NCBI RefSeq assembly: GCF_963676485.1
Contig: NZ_OY781115.1
Location: forward strand, 1 to 64,000
Source of the DNA: an uncultured Cohaesibacter sp.
GTDB lineage: Bacteria; Pseudomonadota; Alphaproteobacteria; Rhizobiales; Cohaesibacteraceae
Direction of reading: 5' to 3'
DNA: 64,000 bases
Part shown: positions 36,109 through 46,023 of the stretch, piece by piece
Layout of the letters: every line of letters starts with the position of its first letter
How positions within the stretch are numbered: position 1 is the stretch's first letter
The notes under the pieces: model-generated
What the model was told of the DNA's origin: nothing
The model's database searches: none
What the model saw: the letters and a program-made list of their open reading frames with translations, nothing else
Position numbers and translations under genes: made by a program

Positions 36109-36638
36109 CAGACCTTCCTCATAGCGTTCACGAACTCACACCTTCCGACCTGCAAACCCATCTGGATGACTTCTGCCGAATTCTGATGGACAGCGTTGAG
36201 GACGGCGCTGCGATCAGCTTTATGACGACGCTGACAAGGGCCGAGGCAGAAAGCTTTTGGCTGAAAGATGTAAAACCCTCAGTGGAAAGCGGAGAACGGC
36301 ACCTGTTTGGTGCTTTTGTTGAGGAACGGTTGATCGGAACTGTGCAACTGATCGTTGGAATGCCTCCCAATCAGCCGCATCGAGCAGAGATTTCTAAAAT
36401 GATTGTGCATCCCGATGGTCGCCGCCGTGGCTTGGGCAAAGCACTCATGACGGCGGCACTCGACACCGCCAAAGGCGTCGGCAAGAGCCTCGTCACGCTC
36501 GATACGCGCACCGGCGATGTTTCCGAAAGGCTCTACCGCAGTGTCGGCTTTGAACAGGCGGGGGTCATCCCGGATTATGCTCTTGATCCCGATGGTAAGG
36601 CGCGCCATGCAACCACCTACATGTATCGGCATCTCTGA
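36105..36638 (+). CDS. GNAT family N-acetyltransferase
   Basis: 177 residues from ATG 36105, overlapping the preceding stop by 4 bases. The acetyl-CoA site is visible as SKMIVHPDGRRRGLGKALM, near residues 97-115. The later LYRSVGFEQAGVIPDYALDPDGKARHATTYMYR is the standard GNAT C-terminal half. The substrate cannot be inferred. Co-translation with an XRE-cupin regulator suggests a regulated modification of a small molecule. Confidence 0.88.
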   Translation: MTDLPHSVHELTPSDLQTHLDDFCRILMDSVEDGAAISFMTTLTRAEAESFWLKDVKPSVESGERHLFGAFVEERLIGTVQLIVGMPPNQPHRAEISKMIVHPDGRRRGLGKALMTAALDTAKGVGKSLVTLDTRTGDVSERLYRSVGFEQAGVIPDYALDPDGKARHATTYMYRHL

Positions 36639-36776
36639 GCCATGACCATGGCGTCTTCGGTGGGGACTGTATCTCGGGAAAAGCGAACAGGCGTGAGGGC
36701 ACGCGCTGAAATTGGTGATGCCTAACGGATCCAGCGAAGGATCTGCCAGAGTTGCACCACCAATTTGAACAATGCA

Positions 36777-36803
36777 ATCAAGGGCCAATTTTGGCCTCTT
36801 GAT
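36777..36803. terminator. Bidirectional hairpin between convergent GNAT and kduD genes
   Basis: Arms ATCAAGGGCCAA and TTGGCCTCTTGAT pair over their length with a single bulge and a very short loop. The position between convergent genes suits a shared terminator. Confidence 0.5.
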
Positions 36804-36880
36804 GTGCTGCCGTGCAAAACCAAGATCCTACATGGTAAGATCAGATGGCTTTTACACGGTTACAGCAAAGGCCGATAGCC

Positions 36881-37666
36881 TCAAGGCTGTTTGCCAATAT
36901 AGGCCAGGATACCACCATCGACATACAGCACATGGCCATTGACGAAGTCGGAAGCGCTTGACGCCAAAAAGACGGCAGGGCCTTCAAGATCGCCAGTTGT
37001 GCCCCAGCGATTTGCTGGTGTTTTGGAGAGGATAAAGGCGTTGAATGGGTGACCATCCTCTCTTAGAGGTGCGGTCTGCGGGGTTTCAATATATCCCGGG
37101 CCGATACCATTGCACTGGATGTTATGCGCACCATACTCGGAAGCAATATTGCGCGTGAGCATTTTCAGCCCGCCCTTGGCAGCGGCATAGGCGGATACGG
37201 TTTCACGACCGAGCTCACTCATCATGGAGCAGATATTGATGATCTTGCCGCCGCCACGTTCGATCATGCCTGGAATAACGGCCTTTGAAACGATGAACGG
37301 GGCATTGAGATCAACATCAATCACTTGCCGGAATTCTTCTGCCTTCATTTCCGTCATGGGGATGCGTTTGATAATCCCGGCATTGTTGACCAGGATATCA
37401 ACCGGAGCCACGTCTTTTGCGATTTGGGCCACCATCGCGTCGACGGCTTCTTCGTCGGTCACATCGCAAATATATCCATGCGCATCAATGCCAGCCTCTT
37501 TGTAGGCTTGAAGGCCCTTGGCCAGAAACTCTTCATTGATGTCGTTGAATACGATCTTTGCACCGGCTCCTGCCAGCGCGCTGGCAATGGCAAACCCGAT
37601 GCCATAGGAGGCACCGGTTACCAAGGCCGTTTTGCCTTCCAGGGAAAAGCTTGTTGGGAAGTTCAT
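36881..37666 (-). CDS. kduD: 2-dehydro-3-deoxy-D-gluconate / gluconate 5-dehydrogenase, SDR family (KduD)
   Basis: 261 residues. Classic SDR features: TGASYGIG cofactor motif (about 18-25), NNAGI, catalytic serine in INICSMMSE and YAAAKGG with Tyr and Lys. In the uronate pathway KduD reduces 2,5-diketo-3-deoxygluconate to 2-keto-3-deoxygluconate. The call leans on kduI immediately upstream in the same operon (71-base gap) and on GH88 at the operon head. It is the last gene of the eight-gene operon. Confidence 0.87.
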   Translation of the reverse strand: MNFPTSFSLEGKTALVTGASYGIGFAIASALAGAGAKIVFNDINEEFLAKGLQAYKEAGIDAHGYICDVTDEEAVDAMVAQIAKDVAPVDILVNNAGIIKRIPMTEMKAEEFRQVIDVDLNAPFIVSKAVIPGMIERGGGKIINICSMMSELGRETVSAYAAAKGGLKMLTRNIASEYGAHNIQCNGIGPGYIETPQTAPLREDGHPFNAFILSKTPANRWGTTGDLEGPAVFLASSASDFVNGHVLYVDGGILAYIGKQP

Positions 37667-37737
37667 TATAATACCCTTTTGAATTTGAATTGGGGGGAAG
37701 ACCCTCAGCGAAAATGGGCTCCGGATCGAACCGGCAC

Positions 37738-38580
37738 TCAGGCCAGTTCATTGATCGGGATAACATCCATGTCATTGAAGGTCTGGTTCTCACCACCCAT
37801 CGCCCAGATGAAGGTATAGGCGCAGGTGCCGCAACCGGCATGAATGCTCCAGGATGGGCTGATAACAGCATCCCCGTTATGCATCATGATATGGCGGGTC
37901 TGATCGCCCTCCCCCATCATATGGAAGACAGCCTGATCTTCAGGCAGATTGAAATAAGTGTAGATTTCCATGCGGCGCTCATGGGTATGCGCTGGCATGG
38001 TATTCCAGACATTGCCCGGCTCCAGCTGGGTCAGCCCCATGGAGAGCTGGCAGGTTTCCAGAACGTCAGGATGGATGAACTGGTTGATGACGCGCTTGTT
38101 GCAGTTTTCCTGATCGCCCAGAGGAACCTTTTTGGCGTCTGCCATTTTCAGGAAGGTTGTCTTGCAGGCTTTGTGGGCCGGAGCACTGACCATGTAGAAT
38201 TTGGCCGGCTTGGATCCATCAGAGCTCTGGAAAGTCACTTCCTTGGTACCGCGGGAAATATAGAGGCAATCCTGGAAATCGAGCGTGTAGCTGACGCCAT
38301 CGGCAACAATGGTACCGGTGTTACCAAGGTTGAAGATACCGATTTCACGCCGCTCCAGAATATAGTCCGTACCGAATGTCTTCATGCATTCGATGCCCTT
38401 ATCCAGAGGAACGGTTTCGCTCACCGGCATGCAGCCGAAGGTCACCATGCGATCCACATGGCTATAGACAGCCTGAATGGTGTCGGCGACATACAGATTG
38501 GTGATCTTGAATTCTTCGGCGACCTCTTCGGTGGTCATCCGTTTGAAATGTTTCTGATTAACGGAATAGCGGATATCCAT
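37738..38580 (-). CDS. kduI: 5-dehydro-4-deoxy-D-glucuronate isomerase (KduI)
   Basis: 280 residues, the usual length for KduI. The start MDIRYSVNQKHFKRMTTEEV, the cupin region with MPAHTHERRMEIYTYFNLPE and HIMMHNGDAVISPSWSIHAG are diagnostic and include the zinc-binding histidines. It converts the linear unsaturated uronate released by GH88 or lyases to 2,5-diketo-3-deoxygluconate, the KduD substrate, in the cytoplasm. It is preceded by an AAGGAG-type ribosome site. Confidence 0.95.
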   Translation of the reverse strand: MDIRYSVNQKHFKRMTTEEVAEEFKITNLYVADTIQAVYSHVDRMVTFGCMPVSETVPLDKGIECMKTFGTDYILERREIGIFNLGNTGTIVADGVSYTLDFQDCLYISRGTKEVTFQSSDGSKPAKFYMVSAPAHKACKTTFLKMADAKKVPLGDQENCNKRVINQFIHPDVLETCQLSMGLTQLEPGNVWNTMPAHTHERRMEIYTYFNLPEDQAVFHMMGEGDQTRHIMMHNGDAVISPSWSIHAGCGTCAYTFIWAMGGENQTFNDMDVIPINELA

Positions 38581-38638
38581 GAGGCATCTCCTTGGTTGCT
38601 ATTGTGAATATGGTTGAAAGGCTCAAGACTTGCGCTGA

Positions 38639-39451
38639 CTATGTCTCTGGCAAGGTCTTGTCGCCCAATGAGGCCTCCGTACCCCAGACCTCGATTGCGG
38701 TCAGGGCGGGAAAAGGTGACGGCGTATCCGCCTTTATCAGGGAATGCAGGGACACATTTCGGATGCGCTTTGTCTTGAAGCAGAAACACTGCGCTTTTCC
38801 GGTCTTCTCAAAGGAAACATCCAGCCCGGTTCCGTCCGAAAAGTCCAGCTTTGCCGAACTCCACCAGGCATCGTGAGGGAAATCTGCCCTTAGATAGATG
38901 ACGACTTTGTCAGCATCTATTTCGCGGCCAAAATCAACCGTCAACTGAGCCTGAGGATCTTGATTGATGCCCCAACTTGTATAGGGCCAAACGCCATGAT
39001 TATCGTTGCTCTTGAACCCATCTATGGCATTTCTGGCAGCAAAGCCATATTCGTTTCTTGTCTCCACATTGGCAAATGCGTGAGGGAAAAGCGCCTCATT
39101 CTGCTTCTGATCATACGGGTTCAGAGCCATGTCGCGATAATTCGCAATTTCCCTCTTATACGCACGCCTTACATGCACATAGTGGCTTTTCCCATGAAAG
39201 CTGCGAGGAGAATAGATGCTTGCCATCTCATCGAAAGGGATCTGAAAAGAGGCTTTCCCGTCTTTCAAGAAGCAAAGCGCGGGGGACATGGCATCATCCA
39301 GTTGCACAACAAGAAACGTATCTGTCTTGTCGTCCAAGATCTCAATAGTGTCGCCCGGTTCATACTCGGCTTCGTGAATAAGCCACAGCTCATCTTGCCC
39401 TTCAGCCGAACATAGATGAACAGCATCCTTGTTACAGATCGTTACTCTCAA
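38639..39451 (-). CDS. Discoidin-like (F5/8 type C) carbohydrate-binding-type protein
   Basis: 270 residues without signal peptide or membrane segment. The C-terminal half (about 125-258) resembles an F5/8-type C domain: NAIDGFKSNDNHGVWPYTSWGI, LTVDFGREIDADKVVIYLRADFPHDAWW and a last strand LTAIEVWG. The N-terminal half is beta-rich and unrecognised. Catalytic residues cannot be named. Its place between a GH3 enzyme and KduI suggests a role in oligosaccharide handling, possibly as an unassigned enzyme or cytoplasmic sugar-binding protein. Confidence 0.6.
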   Translation of the reverse strand: MRVTICNKDAVHLCSAEGQDELWLIHEAEYEPGDTIEILDDKTDTFLVVQLDDAMSPALCFLKDGKASFQIPFDEMASIYSPRSFHGKSHYVHVRRAYKREIANYRDMALNPYDQKQNEALFPHAFANVETRNEYGFAARNAIDGFKSNDNHGVWPYTSWGINQDPQAQLTVDFGREIDADKVVIYLRADFPHDAWWSSAKLDFSDGTGLDVSFEKTGKAQCFCFKTKRIRNVSLHSLIKADTPSPFPALTAIEVWGTEASLGDKTLPET

Positions 39452-39573
39452 CTCTTTGTCCCTTCAGAGAACAGAAAACAGCCCTTCGGGGAAACGCGAA
39501 ATTCCAACGCGCTTGATGAAATGGCGCATTGAAAATCTGTTTCCCGAAGTCAGGATTCCTGAACTGATTTTAT

Positions 39574-42033
39574 CTAGACTGAATAGAAAACCGTTTCTTC
39601 AAGAATGACCGACACGACCCCGATGGGCTTATGGGCATTCTTGCAAATTTGCATTTGATAGGTGCCGGGATCTGCGCGGAAAGCGTGATCCTCAGGCGAA
39701 TAGAAACACAAATCGCGCGGCGAAATGGAAAAGTCAACCATGCTCTTCTGGCCGGGGTCGAGCTTGACCTTCTCGAAACAACGCAGTTCTTTCTCTGGCC
39801 TATCGACCGATCCTTTGGGGGGAGCCATATATAGTTGTACGACATCCGCCCCGCTTCTGGAACCTGTATTCTCAACCGCGACCGAGATGACAGCGCCGCT
39901 TTTGTCCAGCGTCAGAGCCCCCTCAGACGCAAGGGTCCAATCAAAGCTGGTGTAGGAGAGGCCATAGCCAAAGGGGAACAGAACAGCCCCCTTGTGTCGA
40001 TCATAGTGACGATAGCCGATGGAAAGCCCTTCGTCATAGCGCACATGACCATCAACACCGGGATATCTTTCCGGCATTTGCATAAGGACCGACGAGTCTT
40101 CCATCCCTTTGGGGAATGTCTGTGGGAGGCGACCTGCTGGCTCTGCCTCGCCCAGAAGGATATCAGCGACGGCATGTCCCAGTTCCTGTCCGGGATACCA
40201 AAGCTGCAGCACAGCCTTGACCTCGGACAACCAGGGCATGGTTACAGGGCCGCCGGTTTGAAGCACCACAATGGTGTTGGCATTGGCTTTTGCGACGCGT
40301 GAGATGAGCGCGTTCTGCGATCCGGGCAACTCGAAATTGGGCAGATCGAGACCTTCTGTATCCCACTCTCCGCTGCGTCCAGCAAACACGATCGCGACGT
40401 CTGCCGATGCGGCGATGCGTTCTGCTTCAGCCAGTTCGGCTTCCCCAAGCACAGGCTCCAGGCCAAAGCGCAAGGCGCGAATATCAATGCCCTCCCATTC
40501 GGCAGGATGAGGGCGATATTCAGCGACAATATCATAGCTCGTGCCGCTTTCCAGAGGAATCTCGACCGTGCGCTCGCTGTTGCCAAGGCCGAAGAAATTT
40601 TCGCCCTTCTGCCAGCCTTCAACACCATCAATCACAAGCGCGCCATCCAGATACAGGTTGGCCAGACCGGCATTGCACAAGCCCAGACGATATAATCCGC
40701 TTTTCTCAACGGACACGGTGGTTTTCACGCGAACGGAAAAATCCGTCATCCCCAGTTGCGTGACGGGCGGATCGAACCAGAGGAATTCACTGATTGCACT
40801 GGTGGAGGAATGAACCGGCTCTCCGGCAAACTCTCGGCCCGCGAAGAAATCAACCTTGATGGATCCATCAATGGCCTGAACCAATCTGTTGTTGGAGCAT
40901 CCCGGCGCGAACTGGACAATGTTTGCCCCCAGCGCCTTTTGCAATCCTTCCAACGGGCTGATCTTATAGGCTGTGTTGATCTGGGCGCTGCCTCCCCCCA
41001 TGATCCGGGCAACAGCCGCGTTCGGACCAATAGCCGCAACGCTTTTCAGCTCGGACTTTTGCAAGGGAAGAATGTCATCATTTTTGAGCAACACGGCGCC
41101 TTCGGCTGCCATGTCACGCAGGAAGGCGCGAAGCTCTGGGGTATCAACCGAGCCTTCTTCGGACAGAGTGTCCTGATCGAATGTCTCAACGCGCTCGATC
41201 AGCTTGAGCATCCGCCCTGCCGATGCCTTGACACTTTTGGCAGAGACTTTGCCATCATGAAGAGCGCCAGCGAGACGGTCGCCGCGGAAACGTCCCGGCC
41301 CCGGCATCTCAAGATCAAGGCCAGCCTCGACAGATTGCACCGTGGAATGCGAGCCATACCAGTCTGACATGACGATGCCGTCATAGCGCCACTCACCGCG
41401 CAGCACGGTCGACAGGAGCCATTCATGTTCGCTTGTATAGGTTCCATTGAGCCGGTTGTAGGACGACATGATCGCCCAGACCCCAGCCTCTTTCACCGCT
41501 GCTTCGAAGGGGACCATATAGAGCTCCCGCAGGGACCGTTCGTCGATATCGGAAGACATGGTCTGTCTTTCATATTCGGACTCGTTGCCCACGAAATGCT
41601 TGATGGTCGCCCCGACGCCCTGATCCTGAAGGCCGGTTATATAGGAAACCGCCAGATGCGCCGTGACAATAGGGTCTTCGGAAAAACACTCGAAATTGCG
41701 CCCATTCAGCCCGAAGCGGTGCAAATTGACCGTCGGCGCGAGCAAGACGGACGCCTTCTTGGCCTTTGCTTCTTCAGCCAGCGCCGCGCCAACCTGATAA
41801 AGCGCTTTCTGGTTCCAACTGGCCCCGAGAGCGATGCCACAGGGGAAGCAATTGGAGGTCACTTCCCCCCCAAGCGCGCCTGCCCCTCTGGCACCATTGG
41901 GGCCATCGGAAACCTTGATCTTGGGCACGTCCAGACGGGGCACAGCATGCGTTGTCCAGAAGTCCGCACCCGCGAGCAGGGAAGCCTGTTCGTCGGAGGT
42001 CATTTCGTCCAGAATGTCTTGTGCCTTGTCCAT
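39574..42033 (-). CDS. Glycoside hydrolase family 3 (beta-glucosidase type) with PA14 insert
   Basis: 819 residues. The GH3 N-domain has KHFVGN (145-150) and the nucleophile aspartate in GIVMSDWYG (D224). A PA14-like insert lies at about 390-540 (ETTVSVEKSGLYRLGLCNAG-like beta text, DGALVIDGVEGWQKGE), followed by the second GH3 domain and an Fn3-like end. No signal peptide is seen, so it acts in the cytoplasm on imported oligosaccharides, removing a beta-linked sugar. The exact sugar is undetermined. It starts 39 bases after the DUF2264 gene. Confidence 0.9.
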   Translation of the reverse strand: MDKAQDILDEMTSDEQASLLAGADFWTTHAVPRLDVPKIKVSDGPNGARGAGALGGEVTSNCFPCGIALGASWNQKALYQVGAALAEEAKAKKASVLLAPTVNLHRFGLNGRNFECFSEDPIVTAHLAVSYITGLQDQGVGATIKHFVGNESEYERQTMSSDIDERSLRELYMVPFEAAVKEAGVWAIMSSYNRLNGTYTSEHEWLLSTVLRGEWRYDGIVMSDWYGSHSTVQSVEAGLDLEMPGPGRFRGDRLAGALHDGKVSAKSVKASAGRMLKLIERVETFDQDTLSEEGSVDTPELRAFLRDMAAEGAVLLKNDDILPLQKSELKSVAAIGPNAAVARIMGGGSAQINTAYKISPLEGLQKALGANIVQFAPGCSNNRLVQAIDGSIKVDFFAGREFAGEPVHSSTSAISEFLWFDPPVTQLGMTDFSVRVKTTVSVEKSGLYRLGLCNAGLANLYLDGALVIDGVEGWQKGENFFGLGNSERTVEIPLESGTSYDIVAEYRPHPAEWEGIDIRALRFGLEPVLGEAELAEAERIAASADVAIVFAGRSGEWDTEGLDLPNFELPGSQNALISRVAKANANTIVVLQTGGPVTMPWLSEVKAVLQLWYPGQELGHAVADILLGEAEPAGRLPQTFPKGMEDSSVLMQMPERYPGVDGHVRYDEGLSIGYRHYDRHKGAVLFPFGYGLSYTSFDWTLASEGALTLDKSGAVISVAVENTGSRSGADVVQLYMAPPKGSVDRPEKELRCFEKVKLDPGQKSMVDFSISPRDLCFYSPEDHAFRADPGTYQMQICKNAHKPIGVVSVILEETVFYSV

Positions 42034-42072
42034 GCTGTTGCCTCTGCCAGAGTTATGGTTGGAACCGTATCG

Positions 42073-43905
42073 TCAAGCCGACCGGGAAGAGAATACATCC
42101 ATGAATGAGGATGCAGACGATGGAGATACACCAAACATATGTTCAATAGTGTGGCAACCCACAGGCAAACTCGTCAAAAGGAACGGAACCATGGTGCGCG
42201 GAGCGCTGAGATTGGTGTTGGTTCTGCGAGCTGCACCTGCAAATTTAGCCAATCCATCCACACTTCGCATGGCGGAAATGCCGTTTGTGCCGCGAATCAC
42301 GACCAAGGCTTTCTCAGCCAAAAGCGAAGTGATGTCGTCGTTGCCACGCAACAGATACGGATTGGCCTTCTCAACTTCCGGCGCCAGAATTTCTGCGTCT
42401 TCATACCATTGATTGACCGCAAAGCCACTTTCGACCACCAGAGCGGGCCTGTTGAGCTCAAAGGTGTGACGGCGCAAGAACAGACCCTCTTCAAGGGGCT
42501 CAATGCGCGTTGAGACCCGTTGCTCACCGCTTGTCCAGTCGATCAGCAGCAGAGTGCCCTCAACCTGACTGTTGAGATTCTTGCGCCGCATCTGCCAGTT
42601 GATGCCACCATCAAAGCTGAAGGCCAGAATATTGTCGCCAAACCGGAAATCCTCAGACGCCTGCAGGGCGTTGACTTCCATACCGAAATTCGTGCTATAG
42701 GCGAATTTGTTATATTTGTCGGGCTGTACATCTTCGCGCACATGCGCGCCATAATGCACGATGGAATGCCCATCGACCCGCTGAACGACGGTCTTGTTCT
42801 CAGGATTGGGAACAAGGGCCTCCTTGAAGGGGAAAGGCTCCTCTTCGGCCTGCCAGAATGGCGCGTCAGGGGAGAGCGCCAACGGCAGAAACGCCTTCAT
42901 GGCCCAATAGGGCGATGTGGGCGAATTATATTCCTCACACATCATTAGGTTCGGATAGTGATAGCCGCGCGTCAACAAGCCATCAGCGGTGAAGATGGGC
43001 TTGTCTTTCCAGCAGCGGATCTGGCGGGCCCACATGCCCTTGATCTGCCCCTGGGTGAGCCCTTCAAGCTCACAAACACCGGCCATGCCCCAAAAAGCGG
43101 CCGCCGCAAACCGATAAATCAGCGACCGGCCCTGAATAAGGGTTTCGCCATTCTCGGCAAACCAGTAGCAGAATGACTGCATGAAGGCTTCCGCTCGTGT
43201 GCGGAACAGAGCTACGAGTTCAGGATCGGGATCTTTGGCAAAGTGGCAATAGATCAAGGAATAGAAATGGATGGCAAATGCACCATAGTGATCAACCGGC
43301 AGCGTGGGGCCATCCCCATACCAGCCATTGCCCAGATACCAGGATGTGACCCGTTTGATATAATCGGCCTCAACGGACGCGTCGACGAGATCGGACCGTC
43401 CCACAGCCTTCAGCGCTTCCTGCACCAACACGCCAAAGAACAGCCAGTTGTTATTCACCAGCCAGACCTTCTGAATATGTGCGAGCCAGTTGAGCAGATT
43501 TTCCTGCTCTTTGCTGGAGAAGGCCTGCCACCCCTCAACAGGGTCAACCATGATCATGACGGCAATGGCGGCCATTTCCACGCTGTGCTGGCAATGATCC
43601 TGTGTCGGGCCCCAATAGTCGGGATGCTCGGGATCCGTCCCTTGGGCCAATATTTTTCTGACCAACTTCCAATGCTCGGTCTTGCCACCGCCGCCGCTCA
43701 ACGGCGCCAATCCCCAAAGCAGGCGCGCAATGCCCTCAAGGGAACTGGATTCCATGCCGAACACTGCGGCCCCCTCATCGAAATCGAGCCTTGCGCCTTT
43801 GGCTTCCATATAGGGAACAACAGGCTCGATAAGATCATTGACCAGCGCCTGAAAGTCCGCGCGTGTTGTCATCGGGTTATTTGAGAATTTCTTGTAGTAA
43901 GGCAT
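42073..43905 (-). CDS. DUF2264 family protein (probable glycosidase)
   Basis: 610 residues without signal peptide. The pattern of an alpha/alpha-barrel with WGPTQDHCQHSVEMAAIAV, NNWLFFGVLVQEAL, GWYGDGP and DHYGAFAIHFY near residues 95-215 is that of DUF2264, and the C-terminal half is beta-sandwich-like. Some members of this fold have been reported as beta-glucuronidases (recalled as CAZy GH154; uncertain). In this operon, between TRAP transporter and GH3 genes, cleavage of a uronic acid linkage is a reasonable inference. An in-frame ATG at residue 12 (MTTRADF) is a possible alternative start. Confidence 0.75.
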   Translation of the reverse strand: MPYYKKFSNNPMTTRADFQALVNDLIEPVVPYMEAKGARLDFDEGAAVFGMESSSLEGIARLLWGLAPLSGGGGKTEHWKLVRKILAQGTDPEHPDYWGPTQDHCQHSVEMAAIAVMIMVDPVEGWQAFSSKEQENLLNWLAHIQKVWLVNNNWLFFGVLVQEALKAVGRSDLVDASVEADYIKRVTSWYLGNGWYGDGPTLPVDHYGAFAIHFYSLIYCHFAKDPDPELVALFRTRAEAFMQSFCYWFAENGETLIQGRSLIYRFAAAAFWGMAGVCELEGLTQGQIKGMWARQIRCWKDKPIFTADGLLTRGYHYPNLMMCEEYNSPTSPYWAMKAFLPLALSPDAPFWQAEEEPFPFKEALVPNPENKTVVQRVDGHSIVHYGAHVREDVQPDKYNKFAYSTNFGMEVNALQASEDFRFGDNILAFSFDGGINWQMRRKNLNSQVEGTLLLIDWTSGEQRVSTRIEPLEEGLFLRRHTFELNRPALVVESGFAVNQWYEDAEILAPEVEKANPYLLRGNDDITSLLAEKALVVIRGTNGISAMRSVDGLAKFAGAARRTNTNLSAPRTMVPFLLTSLPVGCHTIEHMFGVSPSSASSFMDVFSSRSA

Positions 43906-44007
43906 TTTCTTTGTCCTGGGTGGCCAAGCCGCAAATGGCTTTGAAGTGCGCTCTGACGCCGATCATTTGCCGGGGGGACGAAGCATGATCGACGCCAGAG
44001 CCGCAGG

Positions 44008-45927
44008 TTACATTCCAAAGAGTCTTGGGAGGAACAGGCTTAACTCTGGAATGTAAGTAATGGCGAGCAAACCGATAATTTGCAGAATGAAAATCGGCAA
44101 CAGCGGTTTGACGACACGGCTGATCGGTTCGCCGGTAATCCCGCAGGAAACGAACAACACCGTCCCCACAGGTGGCGTTACAACGCCCATGCACAAGTTG
44201 TACATCATGACGACACCGAAATGCACCGGATCCACGCCCATATGGGTAACAACCGGGAACAGGATTGGCGTGAAGATCAGCAGGGCTGCTGACATGTCCA
44301 TGAAAATCCCACCGATCAACAGACCAATATTGATGAGCACCAGAATGACATATTTGCTTTCGCTGATGCCGGCCAGGAAGGAGCCGATGCTATCGGGAAT
44401 GCTCGCAAAGGTCATGCTCCAGCTCATCAGGCCAGAAGCAGCGATCAGCAGCAGGATGACGCCAGAGGCGAAAACAGTATCGACACAAGCCTGCAACAGC
44501 TGTTTGAAACTGATGCTTCTGTAAAGAAGCGCCAACAGCAGGCTATAGAAGACAGCCACGCCCGACCCTTCGATGGCGGTAAAGACGCCGCCGACAATGC
44601 CACCAATCACCACTAGCACAAGCGTCAGGCTTGGCAAGGCGCGTGTCAGAGTGACAAGAACTTCAGAAGCCTTGTATGGGGATTTGTCTGTCGGATATTT
44701 GTTGCGCCGTGCATAGATGTAGGCAACGATCATCACCGAAAGCCCCATGATGATGCCGGGGACATAGCCAGCCAGGAACAGGGCAACAATCGAGGCAGAC
44801 CCACCACTGATCAACGAATAGATGATAAACGGACCGGACGGCGGGATGAGCATCCCCGCAGGAGCGGACGCCGCATTCACCGCAGTGGTGAAGGGCATGT
44901 CATATTTTTTCTCTTTTGCGATCGGAGCCACCATGGAGCCGATTGCGGTTGCCGCAGCAATGCCCGAGCCAGATAGACAGCCGAACAACATGTTGGCGAT
45001 GACGTTTGCCTGCCACAGGTTGCCAGGAATGCGCCGCCCCATCAGCATAGCCAGATCAATCAAGCGCCGCGCGATGCCCGCATGGGTCATGATGTTGCCC
45101 GCCAGCACAAAGCACGGCAGCGCAAGAAATCCGAAATTGTCCAGACTGTTGAACAGTTTCTCACCAGTCGTCGACAGCATCGAAGCCGGATCAAGCTGGA
45201 GACTCAGGGTCAGAACACCCGAGAAGACAAGACCAATGGCAATCGGCGTGCCGATGATCAGCAGGATAAAGAACAGGCCAAACAGAACCACGACCGAGAA
45301 AAGCTCAAGGCGCTCGTCAACCAGATAGGCGTAAAAGTCGGTCTTGCTGAATTGCCACATGGCACCGACAAATGCAGCGATGAGCACCAGCGCCAATATG
45401 GCGCGGACAAACGAGATTTCCCGCGAAGAGATGAGTTTGCCGATATCAACAAGCTGCGCCAGAATAGCCAGAATGCCGCAAAACATCAGAACACTTTGCA
45501 ACGCTCCGATGGAAATGTTGATGATGGGGGCATGCATTCCCGAGTTGACCTGAACGGCGTTATATCCGGACCAGACCAGAATGGCGCCAAAGATCAACAT
45601 CAGCCACATATTGACTGCTTTAAGGAAGGCAGCCTTGCCAGGTGAGATCACGTCCAGAACAAGGGGCAAATTCAGGTGCCGACGTTCCATAAAACAGTAG
45701 CCAGCGCCAAGAAGCCCCAGCCAGATCAACGCATATCGGAGCAGGCCTTCGGTCAAGGCACTTGGTGCGTTAAAGAAGTAGCGACTGATGACCTGATAAG
45801 TGATCATCGCGCTCATTGATAAGGTCATCACGACCAAGACCGACTTAAGCGCCAGTTTGAGAGCATCGTAGCCCCCTTCAAACAAACGCACCAGTCGAGG
45901 AGAGGAACAATCCGAACCTTGCTGCAT
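44008..45927 (-). CDS. TRAP transporter fused permease (DctQ-DctM)
   Basis: 639 residues. The four-helix DctQ part (about 20-180) includes FNAPSALTEGLLRYALIWLGLLGAGYCFMERRHLNLP. The DctM part (about 195-639) includes AGNIMTHAGIARRLIDLAMLMGRRIPG, NMLFGCLSGSGIAAATAIGSMV and GVVTPPVGTVLFV. Fusion of the two subunits is common. With the DctP protein encoded upstream it should import an acidic solute, here probably an unsaturated glucuronyl oligosaccharide or a uronate. Confidence 0.94.
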   Translation of the reverse strand: MQQGSDCSSPRLVRLFEGGYDALKLALKSVLVVMTLSMSAMITYQVISRYFFNAPSALTEGLLRYALIWLGLLGAGYCFMERRHLNLPLVLDVISPGKAAFLKAVNMWLMLIFGAILVWSGYNAVQVNSGMHAPIINISIGALQSVLMFCGILAILAQLVDIGKLISSREISFVRAILALVLIAAFVGAMWQFSKTDFYAYLVDERLELFSVVVLFGLFFILLIIGTPIAIGLVFSGVLTLSLQLDPASMLSTTGEKLFNSLDNFGFLALPCFVLAGNIMTHAGIARRLIDLAMLMGRRIPGNLWQANVIANMLFGCLSGSGIAAATAIGSMVAPIAKEKKYDMPFTTAVNAASAPAGMLIPPSGPFIIYSLISGGSASIVALFLAGYVPGIIMGLSVMIVAYIYARRNKYPTDKSPYKASEVLVTLTRALPSLTLVLVVIGGIVGGVFTAIEGSGVAVFYSLLLALLYRSISFKQLLQACVDTVFASGVILLLIAASGLMSWSMTFASIPDSIGSFLAGISESKYVILVLINIGLLIGGIFMDMSAALLIFTPILFPVVTHMGVDPVHFGVVMMYNLCMGVVTPPVGTVLFVSCGITGEPISRVVKPLLPIFILQIIGLLAITYIPELSLFLPRLFGM

Positions 45928-46023
45928 TGATTTTGCTATCCATCTAGCGATGCTTGAGCTTGTTTTTTAAGCTACAGAAAAGATGCGCCAAGTTGGCGAC
46001 CGCTGCCGATCCGTTCGGTTGGT

